From NCBI RefSeq assembly GCF_015712065.1, contig NZ_JACFYZ010000013.1, positions 62,001-126,000 of the forward strand: a stretch of DNA of 64,000 bases, written 5' to 3'. The position numbers were made by a program, and so were the translations under genes. The notes beneath the pieces are model-generated. The model was given only the letters and a program-made list of their open reading frames with translations, made no database searches and was not told the origin of the DNA. Positions 33,706-41,171 of the stretch are shown piece after piece. Numbering within the stretch: the stretch's first letter is position 1; each line of letters opens with the position of its first letter. The DNA is from Ectopseudomonas chengduensis. GTDB taxonomy: Bacteria > Pseudomonadota > Gammaproteobacteria > Pseudomonadales > Pseudomonadaceae.

Positions 33706-34059
33706 GTGTCCGATATCCATCTCGACGAAGCCGTCCTGGCGGCCCTGCAGGACGTCATGGAGGACGAATACCCGATTCTGCTCGATACCTTCGTGGCCGA
33801 TTCCGAGGAGCGTCTGCGTCTGCTGCATGTGGCTGCGACCGAGGGTGATGCGCAGGGCCTGCGCCTGGCTGCGCATAGCTTCAAGGGCAGTTGCAGCAAC
33901 ATGGGAGCGGTGCTTCTGGCCAGCTTGTGCAAGGAGCTCGAGGACGCGGGGCGGCGCGAGGCCCTGGAGCCGGCTCCAGCCCTGATCGAGCAGATCGAGC
34001 GCGAGTTCGCCATCGTCCGCATCCTGTTCAAATCCGAGCGCCAGCGCTATCGCGTCTGA
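33706..34059 (+). CDS. hptB: Histidine phosphotransfer (HPt) protein, HptB-like
   Basis: A 117-residue single HPt domain, with the phosphorylated His57 in RLAAHSFKGSCSNMGA. HptB relays phosphate from hybrid kinases to HsbR in P. aeruginosa. Its place directly after an HsbR-like gene supports that pairing. The start is GTG 33706 with GGGAG some ten bases upstream; an ATG at 33676 would overlap the hsbR-like stop and adds a Cys/Arg-rich stretch untypical of the family. fliK begins 67 bases downstream. Confidence 0.83.
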   Translation: MSDIHLDEAVLAALQDVMEDEYPILLDTFVADSEERLRLLHVAATEGDAQGLRLAAHSFKGSCSNMGAVLLASLCKELEDAGRREALEPAPALIEQIEREFAIVRILFKSERQRYRV

Positions 34060-34126
34060 CGCCGTTTCACGAGTTGGCCCGCCCTTTGCTCTGATCCTGT
34101 CACGACCCATCAGACGGAGAGCGTCC

Positions 34127-35353
34127 ATGTCCGCGTTGCCCGACCTACGCCTGCAGGCTACGCCTGAGGTGAAGAGCAAAGCGAAGCAGCCGGCCAAAGC
34201 GCCGGAACCCAGCAAGAACGGTGCTTCCAGCTTTGCCGAGGTATATGCCAAGGAGCGTCAGGCCAAGCCTGGCGAGCGCGCTGGCAGTACCGACAAAACC
34301 AGCCAGGAACAGAAATCTGCGCCATCAGCGGGGGAACCCGATGCCGCTTCAACTGCCGCCGAGCAGCCCGCGGTTGCCGCCCCCGGCAATTCCTTGCCGA
34401 CGCAGGAGGGCGCTGCAGAAGAGCTCGATCCGTTGCTGGCAATGGCGCTGGGCGGTATCCAGGCTCAGGTGGACGACGCTCCGCTAACCGAGGAGTCGTC
34501 GGCGCTACCGGCGCTGGTGATTACCGGTGCCAGCAGCGATGCTGCTGAGATTGCCGAGCCGGTACTGGAAGAGGAGGCGCTCGACCCGTTGGCGCTGCTC
34601 AAACAGCCGGCGGAAGAGGCAATCAAGGCCCAGGCCCCACAGGATGCCGCGATCAAGAGCGCGCGCGTGGCGACCAGCACGGACTTCGCCGCAGCCATGG
34701 CAGCCATGGGCAAAGGCGAGGAGTCAGGCGAGAGCACTGAAGAACCGACCCTGGACCTGCCGCTTGAAAGTCTGCCCAAGGACGCGCTGGAGAGTCTCAA
34801 GGACAGCGCTCAGCCCACTCGCCCCGATCAGTTCGTCAGCAAGCTCAATGCGCTGACGCAGGCGCTCAATCATCAGGCTGGCGCCGCGCAACGCCTGCCA
34901 TTGGTACCCGGTCAGCCGGTCGCCATGCAACAGGGCGGCTGGAGTGAGGCGGTGGTGGACCGTGTCATGTGGCTTTCCAGCCAGAACCTCAAGTCGGCCG
35001 AAATTCAGCTGGACCCTGCAGATCTTGGGCGTCTCGAAGTGCGCGTGAACCTGTCCCAGGACCAGGCCCAAGTGACCTTCGCCAGCCCCAATGCCGGGGT
35101 GCGTGAAGCGCTGGAAGGGCAGATGCATCGTCTGCGTGAGCTGTTCGCGCAGCAAGGCATGAACCTGGCTGATGCCAACGTCTCCGATCAGTCGCTTAAC
35201 CGTGGCTGGCAGGGGCAGGGCGAGGGCGGGCGCGGTGGGTCCGGCTCGCGGGATGATCTGCTGGCCAGTGACGAGTTGCAGCCTGGTGTCCATCAGGAAG
35301 TGCGCAGCGAGCGCTTGACTGCTGGCCGTGGGCTGGTCGACTACTACGCGTGA
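34127..35353 (+). CDS. fliK: Flagellar hook-length control protein FliK
   Basis: FliK is the secreted ruler that stops hook growth and switches export specificity through FlhB. The 408-residue protein has a long Ala/Glu/Pro-rich low-complexity N-terminal part. The conserved C-terminal domain (about 270-360) contains VMWLSSQNLKSAEIQLDPADLGRLEVRVNLSQDQAQVTF. A Gly/Ser-rich tail ends it. A second FliK-like protein is encoded at 56255-57784. A terminator lies about 65 bases downstream. Confidence 0.93.
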   Translation: MSALPDLRLQATPEVKSKAKQPAKAPEPSKNGASSFAEVYAKERQAKPGERAGSTDKTSQEQKSAPSAGEPDAASTAAEQPAVAAPGNSLPTQEGAAEELDPLLAMALGGIQAQVDDAPLTEESSALPALVITGASSDAAEIAEPVLEEEALDPLALLKQPAEEAIKAQAPQDAAIKSARVATSTDFAAAMAAMGKGEESGESTEEPTLDLPLESLPKDALESLKDSAQPTRPDQFVSKLNALTQALNHQAGAAQRLPLVPGQPVAMQQGGWSEAVVDRVMWLSSQNLKSAEIQLDPADLGRLEVRVNLSQDQAQVTFASPNAGVREALEGQMHRLRELFAQQGMNLADANVSDQSLNRGWQGQGEGGRGGSGSRDDLLASDELQPGVHQEVRSERLTAGRGLVDYYA

Positions 35354-35416
35354 GTGGCGGTTAAGCCTGTATCGACACTGGGCAATGCCCGACGATTGGT
35401 GTTCCTCCGCTAGAAT

Positions 35417-35461
35417 TGCATTCGCCCGGGTTGCCGAAAGGTGCTCGGGCGAATGCATTTT
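35417..35461 (+). terminator. Rho-independent terminator after fliK
   Basis: TGCATTCGCCCG (35417-35428) pairs perfectly with CGGGCGAATGCA (35446-35457) and TTTT follows. The loop is 17 bases. It separates the fliK transcript from the sigma-54 promoter of the fliL operon. Confidence 0.85.
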
Positions 35462-35526
35462 GGGTGACAGCAGGCAGCTGGAGCTGTTAAATCCGCAGCC
35501 CAGAGTTAGACAAGCCTGCTCATATG

Positions 35527-35543
35527 CTGGCATAACACTTGCT
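35527..35543 (+). promoter_or_regulatory. Sigma-54 promoter of the fliL operon
   Basis: CTGGCATAACACTTGCT has TGGCAT and TTGCT with GG and GC ten bases apart, one mismatch from consensus in the -24 box. It is 50 bases before fliL, downstream of the fliK terminator. Confidence 0.88.
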
Positions 35544-35592
35544 CTTAACCCTTTGAATGCGGAAAGAACGTAGGTACTGACGGATTATTGGC

Positions 35593-36114
35593 ATGGCTAA
35601 GAAAGAAGCGGCACCGACTGCCGACGGACAACCCGCCGGCAAGAGCAAGCTCAAACTCATCATTCTGATCGTGGTGGGCCTGCTGCTGGCCGTTGGCCTT
35701 TCCGTGGGCGGTACCTGGTTCATTCTCAGCAAGGGCGACAAGGGCGAGGAGGCCAAGCCGGCAGAGGCCGCGGCACCAGCGGCGCCAGTGCGCCAGCCGG
35801 CCATCTACCAGGATCTGATGCCGGCCTTCGTGGTCAATTTCAATCACCAGAATCGTACCCGCTACCTGCAGGTCAGCATGGCCTTGATGAGCCGCGATAC
35901 CGCCGGTATGGAAAAGCTCAAGGTGCATATGCCGGTATTGCGCAACCGTCTGGTGATGCTGCTGTCCGGTCAGGATTTTGCCGCGCTGCAAACGCCGCTG
36001 GGCAAGGAGATGCTTCTGCAGCAGGCGCTGGCCAGCGTGCAGGAGCTGGCGCAGAAAGAAACCGGCAGCACTGTGGTCGAGCAGGTGCTGTTCACCAATT
36101 TCGTGTTGCAGTAG
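35593..36114 (+). CDS. fliL: Flagellar basal body-associated protein FliL
   Basis: FliL is an inner-membrane protein that surrounds and stabilises stator units. The 173-residue protein has a short cytosolic Lys-rich start and one membrane segment (LKLIILIVVGLLLAVGLSVGGTWFIL, about 16-41). An Ala/Pro linker and a periplasmic domain follow (YQDLMPAFVVNFNHQNRTRYLQVSMALM). It is the first gene of fliLMNOPQR-flhB; fliM starts 12 bases on. Confidence 0.96.
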   Translation: MAKKEAAPTADGQPAGKSKLKLIILIVVGLLLAVGLSVGGTWFILSKGDKGEEAKPAEAAAPAAPVRQPAIYQDLMPAFVVNFNHQNRTRYLQVSMALMSRDTAGMEKLKVHMPVLRNRLVMLLSGQDFAALQTPLGKEMLLQQALASVQELAQKETGSTVVEQVLFTNFVLQ

Positions 36115-36126
36115 CGGGAGCCGAAG

Positions 36127-37098
36127 ATGGCCGTGCAAGACCTGCTTTCCCAGGACGAGATCGATGCGCTGTTGCATGGTGTCGATGACGGTCTGGTCGA
36201 GACCGAGGACGCTGCGGAGCCCGGGAGCGTCAAGCAATATGACCTGACTAGTCAGGATCGTATTGTCCGTGGGCGCATGCCGACGCTGGAGATGATCAAC
36301 GAGCGCTTCGCCCGCTACACCCGCATCAGCATGTTCAACCTGTTGCGCCGCTCGGCTGACGTTGCCGTCGGTGGCGTGCAGGTGATGAAATTCGGCGAAT
36401 ACGTGCATTCGCTGTACGTGCCGACCAGTCTCAACCTGGTGAAGATGAAGCCGTTGCGCGGCACCGGTCTGTTCATCCTCGACGCCAAGCTGGTGTTCAA
36501 GCTGGTGGACAACTTCTTCGGTGGCGATGGGCGCCATGCCAAGATCGAAGGCCGTGAATTCACCCCCACCGAGCTGCGCGTGGTGCGCATGGTGCTCGAC
36601 CAGGCCTTCGTCGACCTGCGCGAAGCCTGGCACGCGGTGATGGACATCAACTTCGAGTACGTCAACTCCGAGGTCAACCCGGCGCTGGCCAATATCGTCA
36701 GCCCCAGCGAGGTGGTGGTCGTGTCCACCTTCCATATCGAACTGGACGGCGGCGGCGGCGACCTGCACATCACCATGCCGTATTCGATGATCGAGCCGAT
36801 CCGCGAGATGCTCGATGCTGGCTTTCAGTCCGATGTCGACGACCAGGACGAACGCTGGATCAAGGCCCTGCGCGAGGACATCCTCGACGTCAGCGTGCCG
36901 CTGGCCGCCACCGTGGCCCGTCGCCAACTGAAGCTGCGCGACATTCTGCATATGCAGCCGGGTGATGTGATTCCCGTGGAATTGCCGGGCAACGTGGTCA
37001 TGCGCGCCAACGGCGTGCCGACCTTCAAGGTCAAACTCGGTGCGCACAAGGGCAATCTGGCCCTGCAGGTACTGGAACCAATCGAACGCCAACGCTGA
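36127..37098 (+). CDS. fliM: Flagellar motor switch protein FliM
   Basis: FliM forms the C ring wall and receives phosphorylated CheY. The 323-residue protein starts with the CheY-binding peptide VQDLLSQDEIDALLHGVDDG. The middle CheC-like domain (about 45-230) and the C-terminal SpoA domain follow, the latter ending in LGAHKGNLALQVLEPIE. All three regions are intact. CheY itself is encoded at 46399-46785. Confidence 0.98.
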   Translation: MAVQDLLSQDEIDALLHGVDDGLVETEDAAEPGSVKQYDLTSQDRIVRGRMPTLEMINERFARYTRISMFNLLRRSADVAVGGVQVMKFGEYVHSLYVPTSLNLVKMKPLRGTGLFILDAKLVFKLVDNFFGGDGRHAKIEGREFTPTELRVVRMVLDQAFVDLREAWHAVMDINFEYVNSEVNPALANIVSPSEVVVVSTFHIELDGGGGDLHITMPYSMIEPIREMLDAGFQSDVDDQDERWIKALREDILDVSVPLAATVARRQLKLRDILHMQPGDVIPVELPGNVVMRANGVPTFKVKLGAHKGNLALQVLEPIERQR

Positions 37099-37168
37099 GG
37101 CGCTGGCAACTCCATAGGGCCGCTAGGCCCGAAGCGAACGAATAGCAGAAGCCAGGCGAGGAATGACG

Positions 37169-37639
37169 ATGGCAGACGAAGAGAACACCTCCCCCGAGGA
37201 GCAGGCACTGGCCGATGAATGGGCCGCGGCGCTGGCCGAGGCAGGTGATGCGGATCAGGACGACATCGATGCCATGCTGGCCGGTTCCGCTCAGGCGGCA
37301 CAACCTGCAGCGCCGCGTGCACCGATGGAAGAGTTCGGCAGCGCGCCGTCTCCCAGCAATCTGCCGGTCAATCTGGATGGGCCCAATCTGGACGTGATCC
37401 TGGATATTCCAGTGTCCATCTCCATGGAAGTGGGCAACACCGATATCACTATCCGCAACCTGCTGCAGCTCAATCAGGGCTCGGTGATCGAACTGGATCG
37501 TCTGGCCGGTGAGCCGCTCGACGTGCTGGTCAACGGCACGTTGATCGCCCATGGCGAAGTGGTGGTGGTCAACGAGAAGTTTGGCATTCGCCTGACTGAC
37601 GTGATCAGTCCCAGCGAACGTATCAAGAAGCTGCGCTGA
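37169..37639 (+). CDS. fliN: Flagellar motor switch protein FliN
   Basis: FliN forms the base of the C ring and docks FliH for export. The 156-residue protein has an acidic, Ala/Glu-rich extension (about 1-70) of the Pseudomonas type and the SpoA domain at the C-terminus (LDVILDIPVSISMEVGNTDITIRNLLQLNQGSVIELDRLAGEPLDVLVNGTLIAHGEVVVVNEKFGIRLTDVI). ATG 37169 is favoured over ATG 37163 because AGGCGAGG sits seven bases before it. Confidence 0.96.
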   Translation: MADEENTSPEEQALADEWAAALAEAGDADQDDIDAMLAGSAQAAQPAAPRAPMEEFGSAPSPSNLPVNLDGPNLDVILDIPVSISMEVGNTDITIRNLLQLNQGSVIELDRLAGEPLDVLVNGTLIAHGEVVVVNEKFGIRLTDVISPSERIKKLR

Positions 37640-37641
37640 CC

Positions 37642-38073
37642 ATGGCTCGTCTTCTCGCTCTGCTTCTGAGCATGCCCCTGATGGCCATGGCTGCCGAACC
37701 TGCCGGCAAGGCGGCGACGCCCATGGCTGGCAGCGACATAGCCGGCCAGCTCGGTCAGTTGTTGCTCGGCCTGCTGCTGGTGATCGGTTTGATCTTCCTG
37801 CTCGCCTGGCTGCTACGCCGCATGCAGCAACTGGCTCCGCGCGGTAATCAGGTGATCAAGCTGCTGGCCACTCAGGCGCTGGGCCCGCGTGATCGCCTGG
37901 TACTGGTACAAGTGGGCAGTGAGCAGATTCTGTTGGGCCTGTCCGCCGGGCGGATCACCCCGCTGCACGTGCTCAAGGAGCCCGTGCACCTGCCTGACGC
38001 CGAGCTGGCCACACCAGAATTCGCTCAGCGCCTGATGGAGCTGCTGGGCAAGGATCAGAAGGACAAATCCTGA
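37642..38073 (+). CDS. fliO: Flagellar export apparatus assembly protein FliO
   Basis: FliO helps FliP form the export gate. The 143-residue protein has a cleavable-looking N-terminus (MARLLALLLSMPLMAMAAEP). One membrane segment (LGQLLLGLLLVIGLIFLLAWLL, about 36-57) follows, then a cytosolic domain (VIKLLATQALGPRDRLVLVQVGSEQILLGLSAGRITPLHVL). It starts two bases after fliN and its stop shares one base with the fliP ATG. Confidence 0.93.
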   Translation: MARLLALLLSMPLMAMAAEPAGKAATPMAGSDIAGQLGQLLLGLLLVIGLIFLLAWLLRRMQQLAPRGNQVIKLLATQALGPRDRLVLVQVGSEQILLGLSAGRITPLHVLKEPVHLPDAELATPEFAQRLMELLGKDQKDKS

Positions 38074-38858
38074 TGCTGCGTTTGTTGCTGGTGCTGGTGC
38101 TGAGTCTCGCCGCATCGCTGGCGTTCGCCGAAGACCCGCCTGGCGCCAGCTCGCTGATTCAGCAGGGCAACAGCCCACTGTCGATCCCGGCCATTACCCT
38201 GTCGACGGACGCAGAGGGGCAACAGGAGTATTCGGTCAGCCTGCAGATTCTGCTGATCATGACGGCGCTGAGCTTCATCCCGGCGTTCGTCATGCTGATG
38301 ACCAGTTTTACCCGGATCATCATCGTCTTCTCCATCCTGCGTCAGGCGCTGGGTCTGCAACAAACGCCGTCGAACCAGATTCTGGTCGGCCTGGCGCTGT
38401 TTCTGACGATGTTCATCATGGCGCCGATTTTCGACCGGATTAACACCGATGCGTTGCAGCCTTATCTGAACGAGGAGATCGTCGCTCAGGAGGCGTTGAC
38501 GCGGGCAGAAGGGCCGATCCGTGACTTCATGCTGGCGCAGACTCGTGAGAGTGATCTGGCCCTGTTCGTGCGCCTGTCCAAGCGCACCGACCTCAATGGT
38601 GTCGAAGACGTGCCGCTGACCATTCTGGTGCCGGCGTTCGTCACCTCCGAGTTGAAGACCGCGTTCCAGATCGGTTTCATGATCTTCATTCCGTTTTTGA
38701 TCATCGACATGGTGGTCGCCAGTATCCTCATGGCGATGGGTATGATGATGCTGTCACCGCTGATCATCTCATTGCCGTTCAAGATCATGCTGTTCGTCCT
38801 GGTCGACGGCTGGGCGTTGATCATGGGCACCCTGGCCGCCAGTTTCGGCACGATATAG
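38073..38858 (+). CDS. fliP: Flagellar export gate protein FliP
   Basis: FliP pentamers form the core of the type III export gate. The 261-residue protein has a cleaved signal sequence (MLRLLLVLVLSLAASLAFA) and four membrane segments. Signature stretches are MTSFTRIIIVFSILRQALGLQQTPSNQILVGLALFLTMFIMAP and PFLIIDMVVASILMAMGMMMLSP. Overlap with fliO by one base implies coupled translation. Confidence 0.98.
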   Translation: MLRLLLVLVLSLAASLAFAEDPPGASSLIQQGNSPLSIPAITLSTDAEGQQEYSVSLQILLIMTALSFIPAFVMLMTSFTRIIIVFSILRQALGLQQTPSNQILVGLALFLTMFIMAPIFDRINTDALQPYLNEEIVAQEALTRAEGPIRDFMLAQTRESDLALFVRLSKRTDLNGVEDVPLTILVPAFVTSELKTAFQIGFMIFIPFLIIDMVVASILMAMGMMMLSPLIISLPFKIMLFVLVDGWALIMGTLAASFGTI

Positions 38859-38869
38859 CGAGGCCTCTG

Positions 38870-39139
38870 ATGACTCCCGAAGTTGCGGTTGACCTGTTTC
38901 GCGAAGCGCTGTGGCTGATCGTGCTGATCGTCGGTCTGGCGGTGGTGCCTAGCCTGCTGGTGGGTTTGGTCGTGGCGATGTTCCAGGCTGCCACGCAGAT
39001 CAACGAACAGACGCTGAGCTTTTTGCCGCGCCTAATGGTGATGCTGATCACGCTGATCTGGGCCGGTCCCTGGCTGGTGAGTCAGTTGATGGAGTACACC
39101 CAGACGCTGATCCAGAACATTCCGTACCTCATCGGTTGA
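38870..39139 (+). CDS. fliQ: Flagellar export gate protein FliQ
   Basis: FliQ is the 89-residue, two-helix membrane subunit of the export gate. It opens MTPEVAVDLFREALWLIVLIVGLAVVPSLLVGLVVAMFQAATQINEQTLSFLPRL, which is the family signature. It lies between fliP and fliR with gaps of 11 and 13 bases. Confidence 0.98.
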   Translation: MTPEVAVDLFREALWLIVLIVGLAVVPSLLVGLVVAMFQAATQINEQTLSFLPRLMVMLITLIWAGPWLVSQLMEYTQTLIQNIPYLIG

Positions 39140-39152
39140 GGGGCTGCGCGCG

Positions 39153-39929
39153 ATGCTGGAATTGAGCAACGAGCAGATCAGCGGCTGGGTCGGCCAGTTC
39201 CTGCTGCCGTTGTTTCGTATCGCCGCGATGCTGATGGTGATGCCGATCATCGGTACCCAGCTGGTACCGAACCGCGTACGCCTCTATCTGGCTCTGGCCA
39301 TCAGCGTGGTGCTGGTACCGACGCTGCCGCCGATGCCGCAGGTCGATGCCTTGAGTCTGCGTAGTCTGCTGTTGATCCTGGAGCAGGTACTCATTGGTGC
39401 CATGTTCGGCTTCATCCTGCAGTTGTTCTTCCATCTGTTCGCCGTTGCCGGGCAGATCATCGCCATGCAGATGGGCCTGGGTTTTGCCTCGATGGTCGAC
39501 CCTACCAATGGTGTGTCGGTGCCGGTGCTTGGCCAGTTCATGCTGATGCTGGTGACCCTGTTGTTTCTGGCAATCAACGGCCATCTGGTGGTGTTGGAAA
39601 TTCTGGCGGAAAGCTTCGTCACGCTGCCGTCCGGGCAAGGCTTGATGGTCAATCATTACTGGGAGCTGGCCGGTAAGTTGAGCTGGGTGATAGGTGCCGG
39701 CCTGCTTTTGACCTTGCCCATGGTCACCGCGCTGCTGGTGATCAACCTGGCGTTTGGCGTGATGACCCGCGCTGCGCCGCAACTGAACATCTTCTCCATC
39801 GGCTTCCCCCTGACCCTGGCCATGGGCCTGGTGATTTTCTGGGTGGGGCTTTCCGATTTCGGCAATCTGTTCCAGGCGCTGGCCAGCGAAGCCCTGCAGC
39901 AGTTGAGCGAATTCGCTCTTGTGAGGTAG
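39153..39929 (+). CDS. fliR: Flagellar export gate protein FliR
   Basis: FliR is a multi-pass inner-membrane gate subunit. The 258-residue protein contains about six hydrophobic segments, with LPLFRIAAMLMVMPIIGTQLVPNRVRLYLALAISVVLVPTLPP near the start. GFASMVDPTNGVSVPVLGQF and GFPLTLAMGLVIFWVG follow, as in the family. flhB follows after two bases. Confidence 0.97.
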   Translation: MLELSNEQISGWVGQFLLPLFRIAAMLMVMPIIGTQLVPNRVRLYLALAISVVLVPTLPPMPQVDALSLRSLLLILEQVLIGAMFGFILQLFFHLFAVAGQIIAMQMGLGFASMVDPTNGVSVPVLGQFMLMLVTLLFLAINGHLVVLEILAESFVTLPSGQGLMVNHYWELAGKLSWVIGAGLLLTLPMVTALLVINLAFGVMTRAAPQLNIFSIGFPLTLAMGLVIFWVGLSDFGNLFQALASEALQQLSEFALVR

Positions 39930-39931
39930 TC

Positions 39932-41068
39932 ATGGCCGAAAGCGAGAGCGGTGCTGACAAGAGCGAGGAACCCACAGGCAAGCGGCTTGAAGAGTCGCGC
40001 AAGAAAGGCCAGATCGCTCGCTCCAAGGAGCTCAATACACTGTCGGTGACACTCACCGGCACCGTAGCCCTGATCATTTTCGGCGCCTACATGGGCAATG
40101 TGCTGATGGACATCATGCGTGGCAATTTCAGCCTGCCGCGAGATGTGCTGCTGAACGAAGGCAGCATGGCGCTTTATCTGCTGGCGTCTGGCAAGCAGGC
40201 ATTGCTGGCGGTGCAACCCTTCTTGATCGCACTGTTGATCGCCTCCGTCGTCGGTCCCATCGCGCTGGGGGGGTGGTTGTTCTCTGCCGAGGCGCTACAA
40301 CCCAAGGCCAGTCGGATGAACCCGCTGGCGGGCCTCAAGCGCATGTTCTCGGTTCAGGCGTTGGTCGAGTTGGTCAAGGCGCTGGCCAAGTTTCTGGTGA
40401 TTCTCGCGGTGGCGCTGGTGGTGCTTTCGGTGGATCAGGACGATCTGCTGGCCATTGCCAACGAACCGGTCGAGCCCGCCATCCTGCACAGCCTCAAGGT
40501 CGTCGGCTGGAGCGCTTTCTGGTTGTCCTGCGGGCTGATCCTGATCGCCGCGGTGGATGTGCCGTTTCAGCTGTGGAGTCACAAGCAGAAGCTGATGATG
40601 ACCAAGCAGGAGGTGCGCGACGAGTACAAGGACACCGAGGGCAAGCCCGAAGTCAAAGGACGTATTCGTCAATTGCAGCGTGAGATGGCCGAACGGCGGA
40701 TGATGCAAGCCGTGCCGCAGGCTGATGTGGTCATCACCAACCCGACGCACTTCGCCGTAGCGCTCAAGTACGACCCGGAGAAGGGCAGCGCGCCGCTATT
40801 GTTGGCAAAGGGCGGCGACTTCCTGGCGCTGAAGATTCGCGAGATTGCCCAAGAGCACAAGGTGATGGTGCTGGAGTCCCCGGCATTGGCCCGTGCGGTG
40901 TATTACTCCACCGAGCTGGATGAGGAAATTCCCGCTGGCCTGTACCTGGCCGTGGCGCAGGTGCTGGCCTACGTCTATCAGCTTCGTCAATACCGAGCTG
41001 GCAAGGGCAAACGCCCGGGCCCGTTGCCCGACTTTCCGATCCCGGCGGACCTGCGCCGCGATTCGTAA
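39932..41068 (+). CDS. flhB: Flagellar export switch protein FlhB
   Basis: FlhB switches export from hook to filament proteins. The 378-residue protein has a charged N-terminus (ESGADKSEEPTGKRLEESRKKGQIARSKEL), four membrane segments and a cytosolic domain. The autocleavage motif NPTH is intact in VVITNPTHFAVALKYDPEKG. A free-standing copy of the domain after this motif is encoded at 55917-56258. It ends the fliL operon; a sigma-54 promoter follows. Confidence 0.98.
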   Translation: MAESESGADKSEEPTGKRLEESRKKGQIARSKELNTLSVTLTGTVALIIFGAYMGNVLMDIMRGNFSLPRDVLLNEGSMALYLLASGKQALLAVQPFLIALLIASVVGPIALGGWLFSAEALQPKASRMNPLAGLKRMFSVQALVELVKALAKFLVILAVALVVLSVDQDDLLAIANEPVEPAILHSLKVVGWSAFWLSCGLILIAAVDVPFQLWSHKQKLMMTKQEVRDEYKDTEGKPEVKGRIRQLQREMAERRMMQAVPQADVVITNPTHFAVALKYDPEKGSAPLLLAKGGDFLALKIREIAQEHKVMVLESPALARAVYYSTELDEEIPAGLYLAVAQVLAYVYQLRQYRAGKGKRPGPLPDFPIPADLRRDS

Positions 41069-41097
41069 CGTACGTCTTGGGCGCTGCCCTGTCATTT

Positions 41098-41114
41098 ATG
41101 GAACGCTTCTTGCC
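41098..41114 (+). promoter_or_regulatory. Sigma-54 promoter of flhA
   Basis: ATGGAACGCTTCTTGCC has GG (41100-41101) and GC (41112-41113) exactly ten bases apart, with TGGAAC and TTGC boxes, one mismatch in the -24 box. It lies 58 bases before the flhA start. flhA is FleQ/RpoN dependent in P. aeruginosa. Confidence 0.8.
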
Positions 41115-41171
41115 ATTACCCCTTCAGGACGCACTTTCGCGTCAAAAGATTGAATGGGTTGGGGTAGGGAC

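Noticed and set aside
35545..37092. 515-codon minus-strand open frame across fliL and fliM
   Set aside because: Fully opposite two certain flagellar genes, His/Gln-rich, without a ribosome site.
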